Source: Flavobacteriaceae bacterium
Lineage (GTDB): Bacteria > Bacteroidota > Bacteroidia > Flavobacteriales > Flavobacteriaceae
Assembly: GCA_031277535.1 (NCBI GenBank)
Contig: JAITMD010000005.1
Coordinates: 124,001 to 188,000 of the forward strand
DNA: 64,000 nucleotides
Reading direction: 5' to 3'
Both the position numbers and the translations under genes were made by a program. How positions within the stretch are numbered: the first letter of the stretch is position 1; each line of letters begins with the position of its first letter. The notes beneath the pieces are model-generated. The model worked only from the letters and a program-made list of their open reading frames with translations. It was not told where the DNA came from and did not search any database. This document shows positions 10,496 through 20,190 of this stretch, piece after piece.

Positions 10496-10604
10496 CTCCT
10501 ATTACAAGCTGTTTGTTTTCATTAAGCTACATAGGTTGTTTATCATATTAGTCAATATTAGAATTAGTAATCTTTTATGAAAATACCTTATCTGAATTAA
10601 TAAC

Positions 10605-11047
10605 CTAAAACTTAGAGTTAATAGGAATATTAAAACGAATAGAGGTTGTAAATCCTTTGATGGGACGGTAGTCTGCTTTATCAGCAATAGGTAAACCATA
10701 TCCTAAGTCCACTTCAATAAAAGTAAGAAATGATAAACCTACTTTTGGAGTTATAGTGTAAGGTGTAATTTCTGCTCGTCCAAAAGAAGCGATGTAATAC
10801 ATTGTAGAGTAGTAGGTAAATGCAGCTTCTGGAATAACAGCATATTTATTTTGTATCCATGTAAAATTGGCTGTTGCATCTATCTTAATAAATTTATCTA
10901 ATGCTATTTCTGTTGCATAATAACCTCCTGTTTTACAATACTTCCCTTTTGATATTGATAACTTACAGAAGGCCCCCATAAACTACTTTGAGCCTGAAGA
11001 GTTAATGCATTTATAAACAGACATATAAAGGATAAAATAATTTTCAT
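10605..11047 (-). pseudogene. Small outer-membrane/exported beta-rich protein with frameshift
   Basis: Signal peptide MKIILSFICLFINALTLQAQSSLWGPSVSYQYQKG is one frame off from the 10605-10979 ORF (KYCKTGGYYATEIALDKF...); 443 nt total is not a multiple of 3. Confidence 0.75.
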
Positions 11048-11284
11048 AGTAATATTGTTTTATAGTTTGTAAAATAACTTATTAATTTTAGAAGATCATT
11101 TTTGTTTATAATAAATTACGGAATTTCACTTCCTTTTATCATTATCGCTACAACTACCTATTCCTAAAAAGTACTATAAGACTTCCCTAAAATAAGATAT
11201 CTATGCTTAAGATATATAAAGCAAGGGAATATTATTTAGTTTATTATACTTTTGCATCCGAATTCACAAGTTATACTTTATAAA

Positions 11285-11422
11285 ATGGGAAGAAATACAC
11301 CTGCTAATCGAAAAGCTGTTAAAGACAAAATCGACAAGAAGAAACAAAAAGAGCATGAGGCAGCTGTAAAGCGAAAAGCGCTTTTAAAGGAAATAGTTAA
11401 TCAGGTAAAGAATAAACAATAA
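11285..11422 (+). CDS. Small highly basic 45 aa protein
   Basis: MGRNTPANRKAVKDKIDKKKQKEHEAAVKRKALLKEIVNQVKNKQ; preceded by TATACTTTTG promoter-like element; absent from the supplied ORF track. Confidence 0.55.
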   Translation: MGRNTPANRKAVKDKIDKKKQKEHEAAVKRKALLKEIVNQVKNKQ

Positions 11423-11430
11423 CTCAAGAT

Positions 11431-12489
11431 ATGATCAGACGTTATCTAAAAATATTCATCATTGCACTTGGTTTAGGAGTATCTCTTACTAATTGTAATA
11501 GCTTGTCTAACAGCAATCTTTTAGTAAATACTATCGTTGAAGGTTCAGAAAAAACTATTCTTGTTCCTAAGAAGAATGAGGCAGGAGTATGGGGATATGT
11601 AGATGCTACTCAGAATTGGGTAATAGAACCTAAGTATAAGGATGCTTGGATGTTTAGTAAAGGAATGGGAGTAGTGCAAGTTAGCGAAGATAAATGTGGT
11701 TTGATTAATACTAAAGGGGAGTGGATAATAGAACCTAATTATCAATCTATATTGACTTTTGTAGACGCTAAAGGAGAGACTTACTTTAATGTAGAGAAAG
11801 ATAATGTGAATACACTCTTTGACGCTCAAGGTAAAGAGATATTTTCTTCTCCCGAAACAGTATTTTCATCAGAAGTTCTTTTTGATGAAGGACTATATAT
11901 GAGAACAGGTGACAATGGTCTTTTTGGTTTTATCAACAGTACTGGTAAATGGACAATATCACCAACCTATCTATATGGTTCTGATTTTTCAGATGGTGTC
12001 GCAAGTGTTAGTTTAGATGAAAAAACACGAGCGATTATAGATCATAAAGGCGATGTTATAACGAGATTTGCTAATGATATTGACTATGTAGGAGTATTTA
12101 GAAATGGACTTGCGCCTGCGCGTAAAAATGAAAAGTACGGTTACATCAATAAAAAAGGAGATACAGTAATAGAATTTAAATATCTTGACGCAAAGGAGTT
12201 TAATGAAGGGATTGCTTTTGTTACAGATAATAATGCTGATTTATGGAAATGTATCGATACTCAGGGTAATGTAGTTTTTGAGATCACCAGTAGTTTTATA
12301 GTACCTATGGGGCACGGTTATATACAGGCTCATAAAGAGGGTAAATTAGGAATAATCAATACTAAAGGAGAAATAGTATTGCCCTTTATCTATGACCTGA
12401 TTCTTAATATCGAACAACAGCGTTACGTAAAAGTGAAGTTAGGAAAGGAATATTACTATATAGACTTAACTAAAGGAACCAAATATTAG
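11431..12489 (+). CDS. WG-repeat lipoprotein
   Basis: Lipobox-like LTNC, repeated WG modules (GVWGYVDATQNWVIEPKY, CGLINTKGEWIIEPNY, YGYINKKGDTVIEFKY, LGIINTKGEIVLPFIY). Confidence 0.85.
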   Translation: MIRRYLKIFIIALGLGVSLTNCNSLSNSNLLVNTIVEGSEKTILVPKKNEAGVWGYVDATQNWVIEPKYKDAWMFSKGMGVVQVSEDKCGLINTKGEWIIEPNYQSILTFVDAKGETYFNVEKDNVNTLFDAQGKEIFSSPETVFSSEVLFDEGLYMRTGDNGLFGFINSTGKWTISPTYLYGSDFSDGVASVSLDEKTRAIIDHKGDVITRFANDIDYVGVFRNGLAPARKNEKYGYINKKGDTVIEFKYLDAKEFNEGIAFVTDNNADLWKCIDTQGNVVFEITSSFIVPMGHGYIQAHKEGKLGIINTKGEIVLPFIYDLILNIEQQRYVKVKLGKEYYYIDLTKGTKY

Positions 12490-12493
12490 AGAT

Positions 12494-13330
12494 ATGTCAA
12501 GAGACTTTAAACAAATATTTAAAGATTATCAGAAGAAATATCATCTATGTCATTGGTTGGATAAAAATGAGCAAGTAGCAAGTAATGAAGGAGAAGTTTT
12601 CTGGCAATATTGTGGATTAATTGATGACTTTAAAGAAGAGTTAGTGAACACTATGATAGAAGCTTTTTTTAAAGATAAAGAATATCTCTATTTATGTATT
12701 TCTCCAAGTAAAACTGATTTAATTAATAAAGAATTAGTAGCAGGTCGAATAGCTGAACAATTGCATAAAAAAGATATTGGTATAACAGATGAGGCTTTTA
12801 ATAAGATGATACATTTTACTTCGTATGGTGTTTATAAAAAAGGGGTTAATCAAGATTTTGATAAAGTTAGGAAAAGACTTGATAATCAGGTTTTAAAAGT
12901 ATCTTTCTTTACTAATGTAATAGAAGAAAAAACAAAGTTAATCCCTTCTTATCTGAATGAGTATCTAAGATTAATTGAGAATGATTTGTACAAAAATTAT
13001 GGAGGTACAATGGAATCTCTGTGGATTGATATTGAATTAGTTGAAAAACAAGAACCATATCCCTTTAGATTTCAGAAAAGAGTAAATTGTCCATCTTCTT
13101 ATACAGATCCTTATACTTATAATGTTGGCCATTTTAGTATTAAACCTGATTTTAATCTGCTGGATAAACTTCAATCTAAAAATTTAATCTGTTTATATCT
13201 TATAGATTTATTATGCGAGTCCATAAATGAACTATCAAATAGGAAGAAAGCATTAGGAGATTTTGATTTTAGGGCTTTCCAATCTGATTTTATAGAAGCT
13301 TGTGAAAAAGTAAAGTATTTGTTAAAGTAA
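12494..13330 (+). CDS. Hypothetical protein
   Basis: 278 aa intact ORF 4 bp after the WG-repeat gene. Confidence 0.6.
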   Translation: MSRDFKQIFKDYQKKYHLCHWLDKNEQVASNEGEVFWQYCGLIDDFKEELVNTMIEAFFKDKEYLYLCISPSKTDLINKELVAGRIAEQLHKKDIGITDEAFNKMIHFTSYGVYKKGVNQDFDKVRKRLDNQVLKVSFFTNVIEEKTKLIPSYLNEYLRLIENDLYKNYGGTMESLWIDIELVEKQEPYPFRFQKRVNCPSSYTDPYTYNVGHFSIKPDFNLLDKLQSKNLICLYLIDLLCESINELSNRKKALGDFDFRAFQSDFIEACEKVKYLLK

Positions 13331-13382
13331 ACTTGCTTTTTAATATAAATGTCTTTATTTTTAAGTAGTTAGCAATGCCTTA

Positions 13383-13435
13383 AATATTAGATAATAATCT
13401 TTCTATTATTATGAAGTTGCGAGCTATCTAATATT
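13383..13435 (+). promoter_or_regulatory. Stable 5'-UTR hairpin upstream of TPR gene
   Basis: AATATTAGATA (13383-13393) / TATCTAATATT (13425-13435) with nested AATAAT/ATTATT, 8 nt before ATG 13444. Confidence 0.5.
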
Positions 13436-13443
13436 GACTCTTT

Positions 13444-14556
13444 ATGAAGACTATTGTTACAACATTATTGCTTAGTGGAACTGTGTTTACTGCTTTCGCT
13501 CAAGATTCGATAGAAGCAAAATTAGTGCTTCTGAGTGAGGAGAATAAGTTTAAAGAAATAGCAGAAACTTACTTTAACAATTTAGATAAACTATCAGCCC
13601 AATCGTTATACTTTATCGCAAATGCTCATTATATGTTGGAAAATGATCAAGAGTGTTTAAAGTACTTAAATTTATCTATAGAGAAAGATAATTCAAAGTC
13701 AGCATCATACTTCTTAAAAGGAAATACACTAAATTATATAGGCCAATATACTGAAGCTATTGAAGCTTTTAATGAGGCACTTAAATTAGATCCTGATGAC
13801 GCGTTATTTTACAGTGGGATAGGAGATTCTTATAGCCAACTAAACCAGTATCAACAAGCTGTAGATGCATATAGTCAAGCTACAAAGATAGAAGGTTGTC
13901 CTACAAGGTCTTTTTATATGTTAGGACAGTTATATGTAAATTTACAGAATAACGATAAGGCTTTAGAAGCTTATTATGTAACGAAGAGTAAAATAGATTC
14001 TCAATCTCCGTATTATATAGACACAATGTTTAATATTGGGTTATTAGAACTTCTTGTAAAGAATTATAAAAAAGCAAAGTCAGTTTTTGAAGAGATTATT
14101 AAGGTTTCTCCTGCAGATCATCACTCTTATGCTAAGTTAACTCAAATCTATTATCACAATGAGCAGTATGAAGAAGCAGTTCCTTTAAAGGAAGTCTTGT
14201 ATAAAGCTTTTAAAGAAGGGAAGTTAGTTAATACTGATTTAGAAGATATGTTTTGTATTGACCAATATACTTGGAATAATAAAAAGATAATGGCTTTTGA
14301 ACGATATGAAGAAGGCGAAAAGAATTCTATTTATTATAAACATCTCTTTTATGTCTTAGATGATGCAGGCGAGCTTTTATTAAGGGTTCAGTCTGAGTAT
14401 TCACCATTTGCAGCCCAAACAAGTGATGTAAAATACCTTCTTTGTGCTTCTAAAGATTCTACACATTATAATTCTGGTATAGGCTTAAAAAAAAATTATG
14501 CTTATAAGGACCTAAAAGCATTAGCAATAAAAATGTTTGAGAACTATTCAGAATAA
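13444..14556 (+). CDS. Exported TPR-repeat protein
   Basis: Signal peptide plus TPRs (YTEAIEAFNEALKLDPDDALFYSGIGDSYSQLNQYQQAVDAYSQATKIE). Confidence 0.85.
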   Translation: MKTIVTTLLLSGTVFTAFAQDSIEAKLVLLSEENKFKEIAETYFNNLDKLSAQSLYFIANAHYMLENDQECLKYLNLSIEKDNSKSASYFLKGNTLNYIGQYTEAIEAFNEALKLDPDDALFYSGIGDSYSQLNQYQQAVDAYSQATKIEGCPTRSFYMLGQLYVNLQNNDKALEAYYVTKSKIDSQSPYYIDTMFNIGLLELLVKNYKKAKSVFEEIIKVSPADHHSYAKLTQIYYHNEQYEEAVPLKEVLYKAFKEGKLVNTDLEDMFCIDQYTWNNKKIMAFERYEEGEKNSIYYKHLFYVLDDAGELLLRVQSEYSPFAAQTSDVKYLLCASKDSTHYNSGIGLKKNYAYKDLKALAIKMFENYSE

Positions 14557-14558
14557 AT

Positions 14559-14595
14559 AAACCCCACTGATAGAATGGTTATCGATGGGGTTTTT
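14559..14595. terminator. Bidirectional terminator
   Basis: AAACCCCA...TGGGGTTT stem. Confidence 0.8.
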
Positions 14596-14600
14596 ACTTA

Positions 14601-15599
14601 TTACTTCATTCTCACTAATTCTACTCTTCTGTTTTTAGCTTTATTGCTATCAGAGTCATTAGCTACTAAAGGATTATCTGCCCCCAATCCTTTGGCAACT
14701 AAGCGACTTTTATCAATACCTTGACTAATCAAAGCAGTCATAACAGCATTAGCGCGCTCAGAAGAAAGCTTCTTATTGTGATTAGCCTCCCCAATATTGT
14801 CTGTATGTCCTTCTATAGAGATTTTTAAAGTACTATCTTTCTTTAAAGCAGCAGCAATCTCAGAGACTACCTCATTACCTTCTTTAGTAAGCGATGATTT
14901 ATCTGTATCAAAATTAATATATAAAATAGACTTTCCTTTCTGAGTTAGATTTTTTACAATGTCATCTGCAGTAATTTTAGTAATAGTCTGCTCTAAAGCT
15001 TCTTCTTGTAAGATATTCAGTTTCCCACCAGCATTGTTAGCAGTGTACTGTATATAGATATTACCTTGTTTGTGTGTTTTGATAACATACATTTTTATCA
15101 CTTCACCTGCGTAACCTATATCTCCATCAGCACCTTTGTTAGGATCCTGCTTATTATAGCGATCATATTCTTCTTGTGTTATTTCTCCATCGTATACTTT
15201 ATACGCTCCAATAGAAGTTAAGTAATCTTCTAAGCTTTTCTCAAAATAACGTTGAGAGAATTCTTCTCCTTGTACAGCAGTTACGTTTGTCTTATATAGT
15301 TTCCCTTCTATAGGTGTCATTATCCCTTCAATAGGGAAGTAGCATACATCAAAGTTCTTTTGTAGAGGCTTATTCATTTCTTGTAATCCTTTAGGTAGAG
15401 TAAAGAAAGGAAAAGCGCCTATCTCAGCTTCGCTATAAGGGATATTTTCAATCTTAAAACTTGTCGATTCTTTTATAGGCTCTTCTGTAGTAGTTGAACT
15501 CTGCTCAGCAGGAGTATTTGCTGTATCAGTCTCTTTATTTTTCTGGTTACAAGCCATTACAAGTAATGCACTTGCTAATAGAAAGGTTATTCTTTTCAT
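14601..15599 (-). CDS. OmpA-family lipoprotein (peptidoglycan-associated C-terminal domain)
   Basis: Lipobox LLVMACNQK; C-term ISIEGHTDNIGEANHNKKLSSERANAVMTALISQGI...NRRVELV. Confidence 0.9.
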   Translation of the reverse strand: MKRITFLLASALLVMACNQKNKETDTANTPAEQSSTTTEEPIKESTSFKIENIPYSEAEIGAFPFFTLPKGLQEMNKPLQKNFDVCYFPIEGIMTPIEGKLYKTNVTAVQGEEFSQRYFEKSLEDYLTSIGAYKVYDGEITQEEYDRYNKQDPNKGADGDIGYAGEVIKMYVIKTHKQGNIYIQYTANNAGGKLNILQEEALEQTITKITADDIVKNLTQKGKSILYINFDTDKSSLTKEGNEVVSEIAAALKKDSTLKISIEGHTDNIGEANHNKKLSSERANAVMTALISQGIDKSRLVAKGLGADNPLVANDSDSNKAKNRRVELVRMK

Positions 15600-15803
15600 A
15601 CTTTGGTCATTTAGATATGGTTATTGTTGTTTTTGCCTTTTTATGACCGTACTAAATTCGGTAAAAAAACATTATCTATTACAGATAGAGCATAAATTAA
15701 ATGAATTAGGGGGTAAAACAAATCCCTATTAATAGAAATAGAAGGAAATCATCTGTCAAAAAAATATGTACTTATATACTCAATTAAAAAAAACTCCTTG
15801 AGT

Positions 15804-15842
15804 AATAAACCATTATGGACTGAAAGTCCATAATGGTTTATT
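15804..15842. terminator. Terminator with perfect 18-bp stem and 3-nt loop
   Basis: AATAAACCATTATGGACT-GAA-AGTCCATAATGGTTTATT; on the minus strand followed by ACTCAAGGAGTTTTTTTT. Confidence 0.8.
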
Positions 15843-17536
15843 TATAAATTTATCTTGATTTCATTTATCCATACTTGCTCTCTATCTTTATTCTTTTGAA
15901 AATTCTTAAGCATAAAATCTCTATTGTAATATACATATTCATTAAAGTAAAGTTTACCATTTATATATACCTTTACTTTTTCTTTCAGATTGACCATCTC
16001 AGGAGATATATTAATAACAAAGGATTTAATACGTGAAGTCTCTACAGTAAATACATTGTTATTATATACAGCTTTTATCATACCTGATTGTCTTGGGAAA
16101 TCAAAGGCATTTTTGTCAACATCAATTGTCTTTAATTCATCCTTATCATCATATTCAAGCCATTTAGTTATTTTGAAATTTAGTTCCTTATGCCATTTTG
16201 CTTTTGGTATTAGAGTATCTAATTTAGAGTTGTTTATCCAATCAGTACTTCCATAGTTATTATCATCAAACTCCCATGTAATCTCTTTGGGAAAAGGATT
16301 ACGCTCACGCTTCTTTATATCCTCAAATAGTATTTGATATGCAGGTTCTGATTCATTAAATTGTGGAAACCAATGTGGGAAACCATTATAGCGATACTCT
16401 TTATAATCAGCTTTAATATTTTTCATCATTGCAGTAAAATCATCATTAGCATTAGGAGGATAATAATAATCTAAGTCTGTAGAGAAATTAATAAAAGAGC
16501 GATTCAGTATATTTTCTACAAAAGTACCTCCTGTATTAACCATAGGTTCAGTATTAAAACCATAAAAACCCGCAAAATCAGTAGATTGTTTCATCAAATA
16601 TGAAAAGGAACCTGTTGCTCCATTAGAATGCCCACAAATAAAAACTTTATTATCATCTATGTTTATACATTTTTTTATCATTCTAACAATTTTAGGAACC
16701 ATAAAAAATCCCTCATCTGGTGTCATCCAATTATACTCTTTACTTCCTCTTGGAAATACCATTATTACCTCATTTAAATCCGCATATTTAGTATAAAATC
16801 TATTCCAAGCTTCTAAATTTATCTCTGCTGTTTGGTAATCTAATAATCTACTATGTCGGACTGCTCCATGTAAGAAAAAAAGTAAAGAATATTTTTTAGT
16901 AGGAGTATAATTTTTAGGTAAATGAATAAAGAACGAAGTCTGTAGGGTATCATTAATAGGAAGAGATATAGAATAATTTTTTTGTTTCTTTTCTATATAA
17001 GGAGCATTTTGTTTAATTGCTTTATATAATTCTACATTAGTTTTACTATTTTTTAAAGAGGATTTTTTTACTTTATAAAACTCCTTTTCGCTTTTGAGTA
17101 ATGCTTCATAAAAATGTTTTTGCTTCTTTAAGACAGTATTAGTTAAAGTTTCCCACCTTGGATCTTGAAGTAAGTTTTTAAAATCCTCATATATATCTTT
17201 ATCTAAAATAGGACGCCAAGCAGGAAACCCATATTCTCCTTTTGAACTGTTAGATAATATTTGTAAATACGTAAATGCTTTATCTTTTTCTTTTAATCGA
17301 GAATATAGTTTGGATATTTCATATAATCCAAAAGCATTAATACTATCTGGATATTGTTTAAAGGCCTGTTCATATAGTCTTAATGCTTTGTTATAGTCAC
17401 TATCTTCTTTGGCATTAGACACAATATCATCAGCTTTTTCTGTTAAAGTAACATAGTTCTCTTGTGCCATTATAATAGTTGAGAACAGCATTGCTAACCA
17501 TGTAAGATATCTATTCATAATTATTGTTTTAATCAA
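15842..17536 (-). CDS. TPR-containing alpha/beta-hydrolase (esterase-like)
   Basis: Signal peptide, TPR-like N-term, hydrolase motifs LLFFLHGAVRH and FICGHSNGATGSFSYLM (GHSNG nucleophile elbow). Confidence 0.8.
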   Translation of the reverse strand: MIKTIIMNRYLTWLAMLFSTIIMAQENYVTLTEKADDIVSNAKEDSDYNKALRLYEQAFKQYPDSINAFGLYEISKLYSRLKEKDKAFTYLQILSNSSKGEYGFPAWRPILDKDIYEDFKNLLQDPRWETLTNTVLKKQKHFYEALLKSEKEFYKVKKSSLKNSKTNVELYKAIKQNAPYIEKKQKNYSISLPINDTLQTSFFIHLPKNYTPTKKYSLLFFLHGAVRHSRLLDYQTAEINLEAWNRFYTKYADLNEVIMVFPRGSKEYNWMTPDEGFFMVPKIVRMIKKCINIDDNKVFICGHSNGATGSFSYLMKQSTDFAGFYGFNTEPMVNTGGTFVENILNRSFINFSTDLDYYYPPNANDDFTAMMKNIKADYKEYRYNGFPHWFPQFNESEPAYQILFEDIKKRERNPFPKEITWEFDDNNYGSTDWINNSKLDTLIPKAKWHKELNFKITKWLEYDDKDELKTIDVDKNAFDFPRQSGMIKAVYNNNVFTVETSRIKSFVINISPEMVNLKEKVKVYINGKLYFNEYVYYNRDFMLKNFQKNKDREQVWINEIKINL

Positions 17537-17582
17537 ATAAAATTATGAAAAATCCAAATTTTAAAATTGTAAAAAAGGAACA

Positions 17583-18395
17583 TTACTCTTTAAAATGCCA
17601 AAATGTATCTCTATTACCTAATTTAGTACCTTTATCAAAAAAGTTTTTAGGAGACATTAAAGTAAATGTTTTGTAAATCTTGTTAAAGTGAGACTGATCA
17701 CTAAAGTTAAATTGGTGAGCTAATTCAGTTAAACTTTCTTCTGAAGTACAATGAATTTTTTTATTAATGGTCTGTCTAAATCTATAGATATCAGCAAATC
17801 TTTTAGCAGACACACCTAAATGTAACTTAAACAATCTATTGATGTGTTGCCTGCTGATTCCCATATGTTCTGATAAAGATTCTACAGAAAAGTCACTATC
17901 TCGATAATAAATATATTGAATTCCTTCCTCCAAGATAGGATGATTAAACACCTTAAACCTTTTTCTTAAGGAGTTATCCAGTAGCTCAGTTAAAGTCTCT
18001 ATCTCAAAGGTCTTAAATATTTCTTCTAATTCATTTCGACTTAGGAAATCGAAATCCTTGATAGAAGCCCCGAAGTTTAGCCCATCGTAGAATTGCTGAA
18101 TACCTAAAGGATGAAAGACTATGACAATTCGATGTACTTTTCCTATTTGTTTTACAGTAAGGACTTGTTCTCGTATAGGAGTAAATATTTGACAAGCATC
18201 AGCATTTTCTTTATATTCCACATTATCATTCTCATTTAGAATATGTGATTTATAAATAGAAATCGTATTGTTATAATGAGGAAAACATTGATACTCCTTA
18301 AGTTCATTATAAGGTTTTATATCTAAGTAATAGTAATCAACATATTGCTTAATGATAGGGTGTATAGGGCTAAAAGTTTGAAATGTATCTAACAT
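17583..18395 (-). CDS. AraC-family transcriptional regulator
   Basis: C-terminal HTH_18 (VESLSEHMGISRQHINRLFKLHLGVSAKRFADIYRFRQT...FNFSDQSHFNKIYKTFTLMSPKNFF). Confidence 0.9.
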   Translation of the reverse strand: MLDTFQTFSPIHPIIKQYVDYYYLDIKPYNELKEYQCFPHYNNTISIYKSHILNENDNVEYKENADACQIFTPIREQVLTVKQIGKVHRIVIVFHPLGIQQFYDGLNFGASIKDFDFLSRNELEEIFKTFEIETLTELLDNSLRKRFKVFNHPILEEGIQYIYYRDSDFSVESLSEHMGISRQHINRLFKLHLGVSAKRFADIYRFRQTINKKIHCTSEESLTELAHQFNFSDQSHFNKIYKTFTLMSPKNFFDKGTKLGNRDTFWHFKE

Positions 18396-18828
18396 ACCAT
18401 TAATAAGTAATCAGATTAGTAGTTATTTTGTAGTTGGTGCTACATTCACTCATCTATCAAAAATAACAATAAATAAAGAAGTGAATATAGTTAAATAATG
18501 TGTTGATTGCACCACAAATTAGAATATTCTATTTAGTTACTTTAGCTAAATAACCAAAATATAATGAAGCAATAAAGACTATAGTAATAGCTAATATAGC
18601 ATTGCATCTCTTTAGAAGTCTTTAAGAGGTACTATGTTTATTCTTACTTGTCAATAAATGATAAAGACAGATAAACTAATGTGCAACTACTAATAAATTA
18701 TAAAGAAACGTAATGTAGGAAAGATAATTCCAAAGCATAGTAATGGTTAATAGATTATTATATACATTTACTAAGATAACAACATCTTTACTCATTATAT
18801 CTAAGGTTATGGAAAACAAATATCTAAT

Positions 18829-19182
18829 ATGCCAGAACATTTCTTTTTTTACTTAGGATTGACATTTATATTAATGCATGAGATGGATGCCATACGTTGT
18901 AAAGAGTGGCGTATATTTCCAGGACTTTCTTTTTTAAGTGAGAGTAAAGGGAAGTTGATATTTATAATAGTTCACTTTCCTTTATTCTTAGCTTTATTAA
19001 TTGGTTTACAAACAATAAATATAGCAACTTTTAGTTTCTATGGTAATTTGTTTATGATAATACACTTTGTATTGCATTTACTGTTTTTAAGACATAAAAA
19101 TAATGAGTTTAAAGATGCATTATCATGGATCATTATAATTGGCTCAGCATTATGTGGGATGATAGATTTGATTGTTTTATAG
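18829..19182 (+). CDS. Small four-TM membrane protein (DUF6713-like)
   Basis: 117 aa, LTFILMHEMDAIRCKEWRIFPGLSFL. Confidence 0.6.
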   Translation: MPEHFFFYLGLTFILMHEMDAIRCKEWRIFPGLSFLSESKGKLIFIIVHFPLFLALLIGLQTINIATFSFYGNLFMIIHFVLHLLFLRHKNNEFKDALSWIIIIGSALCGMIDLIVL

Positions 19183-19344
19183 TATTTGTATGGATTATTT
19201 AAGTTAAAATATTTGTTTATAGTTAGTTGTTGTTATATACATAGTAGTCAATCTGATGATTACTTCTCTACCATTCTTTAACTGTACCATATGAGAAAGA
19301 AATAGTATGATTTTTTGAATTTAAAAATAAGAAATAGTATACAC

Positions 19345-19770
19345 CTATTCATAGGTATGATTTTCTTTAAGATAAACAATAGATTCCCTACACAACAGCT
19401 CTAATACTTCAAGATTAATATCTGCCAGTTTTTTTATGTATATACAAGCTTTTCCCATTTTATACTTACCTAAAGTTTCAAGTGCTTTTCGACTCTTTTC
19501 TGTTTCAGAAAAAACATAAAGAGAAAATTTATCTTTTCTTGGAGAAAACCCTAAAATAGGAGCACTACCTTCATGTCCACTTGCATATTTATAGTGATAA
19601 ATACCAAAACCTATAATAGTAGGTCCCCACATTTTTGGTTCAAAACCAGACCACTTAGAGAAAAGATCAAGTAGAGCCAAACTGTCTATTTTCTTTTGCT
19701 CCGTATCTACATATGAATCTATAAATTCTGAAACATTTTGTTCCGTATATGTCGTTTTTGCTTTGGTCAT
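19345..19770 (-). CDS. DUF1801 (YdhG-like) protein
   Basis: GPTIIGFGIYHYKYASGHEGSAPILGFSPRKDKFSLYVF. Confidence 0.85.
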   Translation of the reverse strand: MTKAKTTYTEQNVSEFIDSYVDTEQKKIDSLALLDLFSKWSGFEPKMWGPTIIGFGIYHYKYASGHEGSAPILGFSPRKDKFSLYVFSETEKSRKALETLGKYKMGKACIYIKKLADINLEVLELLCRESIVYLKENHTYE

Positions 19771-20086
19771 TATGCTGAGACTTATTAAGTGGTTAAAATA
19801 ATAAATATATTAATACAAAGTTCTTTAGAGGTAAAATCAATGGAAAGAATTTTATGTACGTTTTGTATAGAAATAAGAATTAATATCCATTTATAATTCT
19901 TGAGATACTTTTAGATACGAAAGATTGAATGTAAGTAGAGAAGACAATACTTAAACTTTAATGTGTACGAATCTTATTCATAATTAAATCTTGCAGGCTT
20001 AATTTGGACAATAATTGTAAGAAGTGGAACAGATTATAAATTCACTCTAACAAATAAACAAAATCACCAAACGATAGAAAAATAAA

Positions 20087-20114
20087 AAACGGATACCACT
20101 GGGGGTATCCGTTT
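20087..20114. terminator. Terminator downstream of pst operon
   Basis: AAACGGATACC / GGTATCCGTTT. Confidence 0.75.
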
Positions 20115-20190
20115 GATTCAATAAGCGTGTACTTATTGAGGAGTAATATAGAGTTATGTTTGTTTATATTAATCTGATAAGATTCATCAA

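Noticed and set aside
10502-10699. 65 aa minus ORF
   Set aside because: Overlaps the better supported frame of the exported beta-rich protein
11545-11829. 94 aa antisense ORF in WG-repeat gene
   Set aside because: Shadow ORF of a repeat-containing gene
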